From positions 1-64,000 of the forward strand of contig NZ_VOWY01000001.1 of the NCBI RefSeq assembly GCF_008014645.1: a stretch of DNA of 64,000 nucleotides, read 5' to 3'. The position numbers and the translations under genes were made by a program. Origin of the DNA: Collinsella sp. BA40 (GTDB taxonomy: Bacteria; Actinomycetota; Coriobacteriia; Coriobacteriales; Coriobacteriaceae). Below are positions 18,069-25,609 of this stretch, piece by piece (position 1 is the stretch's first letter; each line of letters opens with the position of its first letter). The notes beneath the pieces were generated by a model. It ran no database searches. It was not told where the DNA came from and was given only the letters and a program-made list of their open reading frames with translations.

Positions 18069-18095
18069 TTGCAGGCGCGACGGGTGGACTAGAAT
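18069..18095 (+). promoter_or_regulatory. possible pflA promoter
   Basis: TTGCAG (18069-18074) and TAGAAT (18090-18095) with a rather short 15-base spacer, 35 bases before pflA. Confidence 0.35.
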
Positions 18096-18129
18096 GGACG
18101 GCAGGAACGAAAGAGAAAGAGGGGCGACG

Positions 18130-18948
18130 ATGGCGCAAAAGCTGTTCGAGGGAGATGCCTGCGCGGCAACATCCTCCTATACGTTGGGACGAATCCATTC
18201 GGTGGAAACGATGGGCACGGTCGATGGACCGGGTATCCGCTTCGTGGTGTTCACGCAGGGATGCCCCATGCGCTGCGCGTACTGCCACAATCCCGATACC
18301 TGGGCGGTCAATGCCGGCAGCATGGTCTCGGTCGAGAAGCTGCTGGTGGAATTCGAGAGCAACCGTCAGTTCTACAAGTCGGGCGGTATCACCGTGACGG
18401 GCGGAGAGCCGCTGTTGCAGCCCGATTTTCTGGCCGACCTGTTTGAGGCGGCGCACGCCGCTCCGCGCGGGCGCATCCATACGTGCCTCGATAGCTGCGG
18501 CTACGCTTACGATGAGCGCCATCCCGAGCGCTTCGACGCGGCGCTCGCGGCAACCGACATGGTGCTGCTCGATATCAAGCACGCCGACCCGGCGGGCCAT
18601 CGGGAGCTTACGGGCTGCGACCCGCAGCGCATCATCGCGTTCGGCAACGAGATCGCCCGACGGGGCATCAAGACGGTTATTCGCCATGTCATCGTGCCCG
18701 GCATCACCGATACGGTGGAGGAGTGCGAGAAGCTGGGCCGTCTGATCGCGCCGTGGCGCAACGTGGTCGGCTTGGAGCTGCTGCCCTACCACACCATGGG
18801 TATCGTGAAGTACGAGAAGCTCGGTATCCCCTATAAGCTCGACGGCGTGCCCCCTATGGACAAGACGCGCATCCCCGAGCTGCGCGATGCGGTGATGCGC
18901 GGCATGCGCGCAGGTCGCGCGGAGCACCGAGACGCATATGGCGCCTAG
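18130..18948 (+). CDS. pflA: Pyruvate formate-lyase activating enzyme
   Basis: 272-residue radical SAM enzyme that puts the glycyl radical on PFL. The 4Fe-4S motif CPMRCAYC (Cys45, 49, 52) is present, as are DGPGIRFVVFTQGCP, the TVTGGEPLLQ SAM-binding loop and LLDIKH. The start at 18130 is preceded by GAGGGG; the frame is open to 18022. It overlaps moaA by 11 bases, which couples PFL activation to molybdenum cofactor synthesis in one transcript. Confidence 0.95.
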   Translation: MAQKLFEGDACAATSSYTLGRIHSVETMGTVDGPGIRFVVFTQGCPMRCAYCHNPDTWAVNAGSMVSVEKLLVEFESNRQFYKSGGITVTGGEPLLQPDFLADLFEAAHAAPRGRIHTCLDSCGYAYDERHPERFDAALAATDMVLLDIKHADPAGHRELTGCDPQRIIAFGNEIARRGIKTVIRHVIVPGITDTVEECEKLGRLIAPWRNVVGLELLPYHTMGIVKYEKLGIPYKLDGVPPMDKTRIPELRDAVMRGMRAGRAEHRDAYGA

Positions 18949-20053
18949 CGTATCGTCTCGTGCGGGCGCGCCCGGCGCATCCGAAGCGGGCCCGCGCGGG
19001 GCCGGTGTCGACGGTTGCGGACGCGGCATCTCGTACCTGCGTATCGCGGTAACGGATAAGTGCAATTTCCGGTGCGTGTACTGCATGCCGGCCGAGGGCG
19101 TGCCTCCTCGTTCTCACGAGGAGATGCTGAGCGCCGAAGAGATCGCGCGCTTCGTGCGGATCGCTGCGCGCGAGGGAATCGCGAGCGTCCGCCTGACGGG
19201 CGGCGAGCCGCTGGTGAGCCATCGCATCGTGCCCCTTATACGCGAGCTGCGCGAGATTCCCGGTATCGAGGATATTTCGCTCACCACCAACGGGGCGCTG
19301 CTGCCGCGCATGGCGGGCGCGCTCAAAGACGCCGGCCTCGACCGCGTGAACATCTCGCTCGATACGCTCGATCCGGTGCAGTTTGGCGCTATCACGCGCC
19401 TGGGCCGCGTTGAGCAGGCGCTCGCTGGTATCGATGCGGCGTTGTCGCATGGCTTTCATCCGGTGAAGGTGAACTGCGTGGTCGTACGCCGCCTGCAGCA
19501 AGATGTATTCGGCATGGCCCGCCTCTCGCTCGAACGGCCCGTCCACGTGCGCTTCATCGAGTACATGCCCATCGGCAGCGACGAGGAGCGCGGCTTTCGG
19601 GCTGCGGATGCCGGCGAGGGGCCGGCGGGCGAGCTGCGTCCCGAGGCGTGGGATGCGAGCGACACCGTGCCCTCGCGCGAGCTGCGCGAGCGCATCGACG
19701 CCGAGGCCGCGGCGGCGGGCATGGGGCCGCTCGAGGCGGCTGCCGAGGGCGGCGCGCCCGCGGGCGCGGGTCCGGCGCGCTACTGGCGCTTTCCCGATGC
19801 GGCTGGAACCGTGGGGTTCATCTCGGCCATGTCGAATCATTTCTGCGCGAGCTGCAACCGCATGCGCCTGACGGCCGATGGCGCCATTCGTCCCTGCCTG
19901 TTCTCCGACGCCGAATACCGGGTGTTCGATGCCCTGCGCGCCGGCGATGACGACGCGGTCGCGCGCATCTGGCGCGACGCCGTGTCGCATAAGCCCCGCG
20001 AACACGAGGTTATCAAGGGCACCGAGCGCTTCATGTCCCAGATCGGCGGCTAG
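18938..20053 (+). CDS. moaA: GTP 3',8-cyclase MoaA
   Basis: 371-residue radical SAM enzyme for the first step of molybdopterin synthesis. The N-terminal cluster is CNFRCVYC (Cys42, 46, 49); the C-terminal substrate cluster is C303-x2-C306-x13-C320. TGGEPL is present. Two departures from the usual are an Ala/Gly-rich N-terminal extension of about 28 residues and an Ala-rich insertion around residues 220-280. The usual C-terminal Gly-Gly is retained. The next gene supplies MoaC and MobB activities. Confidence 0.93.
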   Translation: MAPSVSSRAGAPGASEAGPRGAGVDGCGRGISYLRIAVTDKCNFRCVYCMPAEGVPPRSHEEMLSAEEIARFVRIAAREGIASVRLTGGEPLVSHRIVPLIRELREIPGIEDISLTTNGALLPRMAGALKDAGLDRVNISLDTLDPVQFGAITRLGRVEQALAGIDAALSHGFHPVKVNCVVVRRLQQDVFGMARLSLERPVHVRFIEYMPIGSDEERGFRAADAGEGPAGELRPEAWDASDTVPSRELRERIDAEAAAAGMGPLEAAAEGGAPAGAGPARYWRFPDAAGTVGFISAMSNHFCASCNRMRLTADGAIRPCLFSDAEYRVFDALRAGDDDAVARIWRDAVSHKPREHEVIKGTERFMSQIGG

Positions 20054-20144
20054 CTCGCTCGGCGCGGCGCCCCGTGCGCCGCGCTGCCGGGGGCGAGCGC
20101 GATGCCGCCGGCATCCCTTGCAGCGCCGGCGCCTGCGTCCGCGC

Positions 20145-20150
20145 TACAAT
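20145..20150 (+). promoter_or_regulatory. -10 like element before moaC-mobB
   Basis: TACAAT 36 bases before the start codon, suggesting separate initiation in addition to read-through from moaA. No well-spaced -35 was seen. Confidence 0.3.
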
Positions 20151-20185
20151 GGGGCGACATTCGCTTCGAGCACAAGGAGCCCGCT

Positions 20186-21349
20186 ATGGCAGACGCTGCA
20201 TCCCGCGACGCGTATCGCGATGAACTCACGCACGTAGACGAACGAGGCGACGTGCGCATGGTCGATGTATCCCAGAAGGAGGCGACGCAGCGCACGGCCG
20301 TGGCCGAAGCGAGCATCCTTATGCACCCCGAGACGCAGGCGATGGTGCTCGAGGACCGCGCGAAGAAGGGCGACGTGCTCGCCTGCGCGCGCGTGGCCGG
20401 CATCATGGCATCCAAGCGCGCGAGCGACCTCATCCCCATGTGCCACCCGCTCAACATCACCAAGAGCAAGGTCGAGATCGAGCCCATCCCCGCCCAGGGC
20501 CCCGGTGCGCGAGCAGACGGCCGCGCGGGCTTCCACGTGCTCGCCACCTGCGGCGTCACCGGGGTGACGGGCATCGAGATGGAGGCCCTTACCGCCGCGA
20601 GCGTGGCGGCGCTCACCATCTACGACATGTGCAAGGCGGTCGATCGCGGCATGGAGATCGTCGATACGCGCTTGCTGCTTAAGGAGGGAGGCCGTTCCGG
20701 CACCTGGGCGCGCGTGCCCGAGGCCCCGGAGGATGACGTGCGCTCCCGCGTGGACGGCGGCTCGCTTTCGTGCGTGTTCGCGGCGGTTGACGGCGAATCC
20801 GCCCCGCCCGCGCTCGCTCCGGCTCCCGTGGTCGCGTTCATCGGCTACCAGAACTCCGGAAAGACCACGCTGGTCGAGAAGGTCATCGCCGAGCTCTCGG
20901 CGCGCGGCATGCGCGTGGGCTCCATCAAGCACCACGGGCATCACGGCTTCGACATCGACGTGCCTGGTAAGGACTCCTGGCGCCACGCCCAGGCGGGCAG
21001 CCGCCATGTGGGCCTTATCTGCGCGAACCGCTATGCCGAGTACGCCGATACCGACAACGAGCTGCCGCTCGATGTGCTGTTGGACCGCTTCGTCGACGTT
21101 GATATCGTGATCGTGGAAGGCTATAAGGCGGCTGGCCTCGCCAACGTGGTGGTGGCGCGCTCCGGCGTCGACCGCCTGCGCGGTCAAAGCTCGCTCGACC
21201 TGGTGGGCGAGGGCACGCTGGCGCTTGCGTGCAACGACGCGCTGGCGAATCGCGTGCGCCTGGATCAGCCGGTCGTCGATATCAACGACGCGGGCGCCGT
21301 GGCCGACGTGGTCGAGGCCCATTGGCGGCGCGAGCGCTCGAACGTCTAG
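20186..21349 (+). CDS. MoaC-MobB fusion: cyclic pyranopterin monophosphate synthase and Mo-cofactor guanylation adaptor
   Basis: 387 residues from ATG 20186, after CAAGGAGC. Residues about 15-180 are MoaC: MVDVSQKEATQRTA, DLIPMCHPL, TGIEMEALTAASVAALTIYDMCKA. A linker of about 35 residues leads to MobB (about 214-387) with P-loop GYQNSGKTTL, SIKHHGH and VIVEGYK. MoaC makes cPMP with MoaA; MobB is the GTPase that assists MobA in making the guanine dinucleotide form. The frame is open upstream to 20102. moaD, moaE, moeA and mobA are not in this window. Confidence 0.92.
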   Translation: MADAASRDAYRDELTHVDERGDVRMVDVSQKEATQRTAVAEASILMHPETQAMVLEDRAKKGDVLACARVAGIMASKRASDLIPMCHPLNITKSKVEIEPIPAQGPGARADGRAGFHVLATCGVTGVTGIEMEALTAASVAALTIYDMCKAVDRGMEIVDTRLLLKEGGRSGTWARVPEAPEDDVRSRVDGGSLSCVFAAVDGESAPPALAPAPVVAFIGYQNSGKTTLVEKVIAELSARGMRVGSIKHHGHHGFDIDVPGKDSWRHAQAGSRHVGLICANRYAEYADTDNELPLDVLLDRFVDVDIVIVEGYKAAGLANVVVARSGVDRLRGQSSLDLVGEGTLALACNDALANRVRLDQPVVDINDAGAVADVVEAHWRRERSNV

Positions 21350-21506
21350 CCGCGCCGGGCCCGCGCTTTCGCGCCCACGGTCGGCGCCCCGCGCCGCGGG
21401 CATATGGAGCCGTATCTCCGAACCGTCCGTGCGCCCCGTGGGTGCCAAGGCAACGTGCTAGGATAGTGAGTATCCGAGTCCCATCTGTTCGAACGAAAGG
21501 GAGCCC

Positions 21507-22448
21507 ATGAGCAACGTTCTTGTTTTTGGCCACCAGAACCCCGATAACGACGCCATCATGTCCACCGTCGTCCTGTCCCAGCTGCTGAACCAGGTCGAGT
21601 TTGCCGGCAACACCTACACCGCGTGCTGCCTGGGTCCGCTGCCGGCCGAGTCCGCCAAGCTGCTTGAGGACGCCGGCGTTCCCGCCCCGACGCTGATCGA
21701 TGCCATCGAGCCCGCGGCCGACGGCGACGAGGCCCAGCTCGTCATCCTCACCGACCACAACGAGCCCGGCCAGTCCGTCGCGGGCCTTGAGAACGCCACC
21801 ATCTTCGGCGTCGTCGACCATCACCGTTTCGGCGATTTCACCACCGCCGCCCCGTTGCACATCGTGGCGCTGCCCTGGGGCTCCTCCTGCTCCATCGTGG
21901 CCAAGCTGTTCGAGGTCATGGGCGTCGAGCCCACGGATACCCAGGCCAAGCTGCTGCTCTCTGCCATGATGACCGACACCCTCATGCTCAAGAGCCCCAC
22001 CGCCACCGCCGTGGATGCTGCTATCGCCGCCAAGCTCGGCGAGCAGCTCGGCGTCGACCCGGTCAAGTTCGGCATGGAGGTCTTCCTCACCCGTCCGTCC
22101 GGCTCCTTCACCGCCGAGCAGATGGTCGGCAACGACATCAAGATGTTCGAGGTTGCCGGCAAGAAGCTCCTCATCGGCCAGTACGAGACGGTCGATAAGT
22201 CCCGCGCGCTCGGCATGATCCCCGAGATCCGCGAGGCCATGCGCGCCTATGCTGCCGATAAGGCCGCCGACGGCATCGTGCTGTGCCTCACCGACATCAT
22301 GGAGGAGGGCTCCCAGGTGCTGCTCGAGGGCGACACCGCGGCCGCTCAGAAGGGCCTCGAGATCGAGGACGTGGCCGAGGGCGTGTGGATGCCCGGCGTG
22401 CTCTCCCGCAAGAAGCAGGTCGCCGCTCCTATCCTGGCTGCAAACTAG
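21507..22448 (+). CDS. ppaC: Manganese-dependent inorganic pyrophosphatase
   Basis: 313-residue family II (DHH) cytosolic pyrophosphatase. Metal motifs are GHQNPDND at residue 8, ILTDHNE, and VVDHHR (the DHH), and the C-terminal DHHA2 domain ends with SRKKQV that binds pyrophosphate. Length is typical, and no CBS insert is present, so it is not the nucleotide-regulated form. ACGAAAGGGAG precedes the start. It is monocistronic with a strong terminator. Confidence 0.95.
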   Translation: MSNVLVFGHQNPDNDAIMSTVVLSQLLNQVEFAGNTYTACCLGPLPAESAKLLEDAGVPAPTLIDAIEPAADGDEAQLVILTDHNEPGQSVAGLENATIFGVVDHHRFGDFTTAAPLHIVALPWGSSCSIVAKLFEVMGVEPTDTQAKLLLSAMMTDTLMLKSPTATAVDAAIAAKLGEQLGVDPVKFGMEVFLTRPSGSFTAEQMVGNDIKMFEVAGKKLLIGQYETVDKSRALGMIPEIREAMRAYAADKAADGIVLCLTDIMEEGSQVLLEGDTAAAQKGLEIEDVAEGVWMPGVLSRKKQVAAPILAAN

Positions 22449-22485
22449 CGCCAAGCGGATTATCCGCTCGTACCCGCTCTATGGC

Positions 22486-22526
22486 AACGCCCCCGCATCT
22501 CCCAAGGAGGTGCGGGGGCGTTTTCG
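22486..22526 (+). terminator. terminator of ppaC
   Basis: AACGCCCCCGCA (22486-22497) with TGCGGGGGCGTT (22511-22522), then TTTCG. Confidence 0.85.
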
Positions 22527-22562
22527 TGTGCGTGGTCCTTGTATACGCGCGCGGTTCGCAGC

Positions 22563-23522
22563 CTAGCGCAGAATCGCGGAGGCGAGGTAGATGATGTAGA
22601 ACATCACGAAGATGAGACCGCAGCGGCGCGAGAAGGTGCGCGTGCGGCCCACGAAGGTGAACACCACCATGCACACGGCGAAGATCGCGATGAGTGCGAG
22701 GTCGAGGTTGTGGACCGGGTTGAACGCGACGGGCGCGAAGAGCGCCGGCGCGCCGGCAACGAGCAGCAGGTTGGTGATGACGGAGCCCATGACGTTGCCC
22801 ACGGCGGTATCGGCGTTGCCCTTGAAGGCGGCCACGGAGCTGGTGACCAGCTCGGGCAGGGCGGTGCCGACGGACACGATGGTGAGGCTGATGAGGACCT
22901 GGCTCACACCGAGCGCGCTGGCGATGGCGACGGCGTTGTCGACCACAAAGTCGGCGCCGAACTTGAGCAGGGCGATGGCGATCACGATGAACACGAAGTC
23001 CCGGACGAGGGAGTGGCCGTCATCGGGCTCCTCGGCCGCCTTCACGCCGGCCTTCTCGTCGTCTTCGACCTCGCGCATGCCCGCGATGACGCTGTTGGCG
23101 ATGAAGAGGAGGAACAGCAGCACCAGGATGCCGCCCTCGACGGCGTTGATCGAGTTGCCGGTGTTGGCGAAGAGCGCGAACACAAGCACGGCGCCGATGC
23201 TCATGGGAACCTCGACGCGGGTGGTGCGGTGGGCCAGGTTCAAGGGCACGATGATGGCCGATACGCCCAGGATGAGCAGGAGGTTCGCCATATCGCTGCC
23301 CATGATGTTGCCCACGGCCATGCCGGAGTTTCCGCCGATGGTGGAGGTCACGCTTACGAAGACCTCGGGCATGGAGGTGCCTACGGCGCAGATGGTAAGG
23401 CCCGCCACGCGGTCGGACATGCCGAAGCGCTTGCCGATGTGCGTGGCGCCCTCGACGAGCTTGTCGCCGCCCAGGACCAGCATGGCGATGCCGAGAAAGA
23501 CGAGTACGAGGTTCAAGACCAT
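22563..23522 (-). CDS. calcium/sodium antiporter (YrbG/CaCA family)
   Basis: 319 residues in two homologous halves, each with the alpha-repeat: GTSMPEVFVSVTST..GNIMGSDMANLLLILG in the first and GTALPELVTSSVAA..GNVMGSVITNLLLVAG in the second. These are the ion-binding repeats of Ca/cation antiporters. About ten membrane helices, with a charged loop near residue 165. AGGAGA lies before the ATG. It probably exports Ca or another cation in exchange for Na. Confidence 0.92.
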   Translation of the reverse strand: MVLNLVLVFLGIAMLVLGGDKLVEGATHIGKRFGMSDRVAGLTICAVGTSMPEVFVSVTSTIGGNSGMAVGNIMGSDMANLLLILGVSAIIVPLNLAHRTTRVEVPMSIGAVLVFALFANTGNSINAVEGGILVLLFLLFIANSVIAGMREVEDDEKAGVKAAEEPDDGHSLVRDFVFIVIAIALLKFGADFVVDNAVAIASALGVSQVLISLTIVSVGTALPELVTSSVAAFKGNADTAVGNVMGSVITNLLLVAGAPALFAPVAFNPVHNLDLALIAIFAVCMVVFTFVGRTRTFSRRCGLIFVMFYIIYLASAILR

Positions 23523-23602
23523 ATCGCGGGTCTCCTGTCTCGGAGGGGCGCACCCCGTCCGTTCGAAGGGAACAGGTGGCGCATGGGGTCTTTACTCAGA
23601 AG

Positions 23603-23632
23603 TCGGCACCTCTGCAAAGGCAGGGGTGCCGA
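23603..23632 (-). repeat. 13-bp hairpin in the leader of the Ca/Na antiporter gene
   Basis: The arms 23603-23615 and 23620-23632 pair over 13 positions with one GU and an AAAG loop. Neither strand has a T tract after it, so it is not a simple terminator. It lies about 80 bases before the antiporter start. Confidence 0.5.
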
Positions 23633-23805
23633 GATATGGGTGAAGCTATGCGCACGGTATCGATGCTTCCATACTACCCAAAAGACGGGCCGTTCTGCAG
23701 GGTTTTGCCAGTTAATGGACGTTTTATGGGCGAGTTGTAGACAAGATGCGCGCCCGCGTCGCGACCGATTTCCTGCAGTTTTGTAATCGCTATGGAACCG
23801 ATATT

Positions 23806-23817
23806 GGACATATGTCC
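23806..23817. promoter_or_regulatory. palindrome upstream of nhaA
   Basis: GGACATATGTCC is an exact 12-bp palindrome 122 bases before nhaA. It may be an operator; the binder is unknown. Confidence 0.4.
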
Positions 23818-23938
23818 CATTAATGACGCCGCTGGGTAGGATGGATTGCAAGTACCGGTGGGTGCGCGGGTGCGCGCCCTGTATGCCAGGCATCCCGGGC
23901 GGCGCATGGAGTGCGGGCGCCGGGGAGCGAGGAGGGCC

Positions 23939-25294
23939 ATGGACGCTCGCGAGAAGCTCTTTACGGAAGCACAGCGCCGCCGCATTCGTCTGCACGACAT
24001 GTGGGAGCGCATTTCGGAAAACGGGACCATCGCCGCCGCGGTGATGGTGCTTGCCGCCGTGGCGGCGGTGGTCTGCGCGAATAGCGACGCCGCCGAGGCG
24101 ATCCATCATGTCTTGATGGAACCCGTGCACGTCGGTTTGGGCACGCACGAGGTGGTGCTGTCGCTCGAGGTGTTCGTGAACGATTTCCTTATGGCGATCT
24201 TCTTCTTGCATGTGGGTATCGAGCTGAAGTACGAGATGACCGTGGGGGAGCTGCGCCGGCCCCGTCAGGCGCTGCTGCCCATGTTGGCCGCCATCGGCGG
24301 CGTGGTCGCTCCCGCCTGCATCTACGCGGTCTTCAACAAGGGCGGGGCGATGCACGGCTGGGCCATCCCCATGGCAACCGACATCGCGTTCGCGTTGGGC
24401 GTGCTGTCGTTGCTGGGCGATCGCGTGCCCGCCGGGGTGCGCGTGTTCTTCTCGACGCTCGCCATCGCCGACGACCTGGTGTCTATCGCGGCTATCGCCA
24501 TCTTCTACGGCAGTACGCCCGACCTCTTCTGGCTGGCGTGCGCCGCCCTGGTCACGGCTGCCCTGTTCTGGCTCAACAAGACGCAGCACTTCCTGCTTCC
24601 TCCGTATCTGCTGCTGGGCTTGGTTCTTTGGGTCTGCCTTTTCAAGTCGGGCATTCACGCGACGCTCGCGGGCGTGATCGTGGCGTTTGCCGTGCCCGCG
24701 CGCTCGGGGATCAGGCTGGGCAACCTCAACGACTGGATGGACGATTACATGCCCGATATGGTCGAGCGCTACGATGAGGACGCGCATATTCTGGCCCAGC
24801 CCGAGTTCACCGAGGCGACCCTGGGCGCGGAGCGGGTGATGCATCGCGTGGCGCCTCCGCTGGTGCGCCTCGAGCGCATGATCGCGACGCCGGTGAACTT
24901 CATCATCCTGCCCGTCTTCGCGTTCGTGAACGCCCAGGTGCGTTTGGTCGGGGTCGACCCGCTGGCCCTGGCGCTCGATCCGGTTGCCATGGGCACCTAT
25001 TTCGGCATGGTGCTGGGCAAGCCGCTGGGGATCATCGGCATGACGGCGCTCATGGTGCGCTCGGGCATCTGCGACCTGCCGCGCGGGGTTTCGTGGGGGC
25101 ATATCGTCGGCGTGGGCTTGCTGGGGGGCATCGGATTCACGATGTCGATCCTCATCGCCGGCCTTGCGTTTCCCGTCGAGCCCGCGGAGGTCTTGGCGGC
25201 GAAGGCGGCTATTCTGCTGGGGTCGCTGACGGCTGCGGCTATAGGCATGGTGTACATGAGGCGCGTGTGCGGCCGGGCGGCGTCGACCGACTAG
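23939..25294 (+). CDS. nhaA: Na+/H+ antiporter NhaA
   Basis: 451 residues from ATG 23939 (GAGGAGGG close upstream). Hallmarks: FFLHVGIELKYE, PMATDIAFALGVLSLLG with the Asp of the assembly, and TLAIADDLVSI with the transport Asp pair. About 12 helices. A hydrophilic loop of about 60 residues (WMDDYMPDMVERYDEDAH) makes it longer than E. coli NhaA. It expels sodium using the proton gradient. Confidence 0.94.
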   Translation: MDAREKLFTEAQRRRIRLHDMWERISENGTIAAAVMVLAAVAAVVCANSDAAEAIHHVLMEPVHVGLGTHEVVLSLEVFVNDFLMAIFFLHVGIELKYEMTVGELRRPRQALLPMLAAIGGVVAPACIYAVFNKGGAMHGWAIPMATDIAFALGVLSLLGDRVPAGVRVFFSTLAIADDLVSIAAIAIFYGSTPDLFWLACAALVTAALFWLNKTQHFLLPPYLLLGLVLWVCLFKSGIHATLAGVIVAFAVPARSGIRLGNLNDWMDDYMPDMVERYDEDAHILAQPEFTEATLGAERVMHRVAPPLVRLERMIATPVNFIILPVFAFVNAQVRLVGVDPLALALDPVAMGTYFGMVLGKPLGIIGMTALMVRSGICDLPRGVSWGHIVGVGLLGGIGFTMSILIAGLAFPVEPAEVLAAKAAILLGSLTAAAIGMVYMRRVCGRAASTD

Positions 25295-25312
25295 GAAAGG
25301 GCCTCAAGAGGG

Positions 25313-25340
25313 GCGCGGGACCATGGTTCCGCGCTTTTTT
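25313..25340 (+). terminator. terminator of nhaA
   Basis: GCGCGGGACC with GGTTCCGCGC and a T6 tail at 25335-25340. Confidence 0.8.
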
Positions 25341-25609
25341 ATGCAATCTGACGGCAAAAAAATGCATAAACCATTGATATGAACAAATGGTAAATACACA
25401 TATACGCGTAAATGAGCAGCTATCTATTCTGCTAAAGTGCTGGTTCACATAGGGCGGACCACTGGCCGATGAAAACTGCCCGCACGCGAGCGGCTTCTAT
25501 CGGCCATACCAGTTTATTCATCGTCGGGGCTACTATGAAACATGCGGTCGATTGCCTGGTTCGTGTGCGGCGCCTTGCCGCGAGCAATCGGCCAAGGAAG
25601 GAGAGCGAT
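25341..25609. other. leader region of the C69 dipeptidase gene
   Basis: AT-rich at 25355-25440, probably the promoter. ACCATT-10-AATGGT (about 25371-25392) is a small inverted repeat. TGGCCGAT and ATCGGCCA (25463-25506) are exact inverted copies, and ATCGGCCA recurs just before the ribosome site near 25588. No gene assigned; the frame is open here but lacks a good start. Confidence 0.35.

Larger units (their letters stand above)
23523..23938. other. divergent regulatory region between antiporter gene and nhaA
   Basis: No gene. It holds a long hairpin in the antiporter leader (23603-23632) and a perfect palindrome GGACATATGTCC (23806-23817) on the nhaA side. Both flanking genes are cation/proton or cation/sodium exchangers, so a shared ion-responsive control is plausible but not shown. 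Confidence 0.4.
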
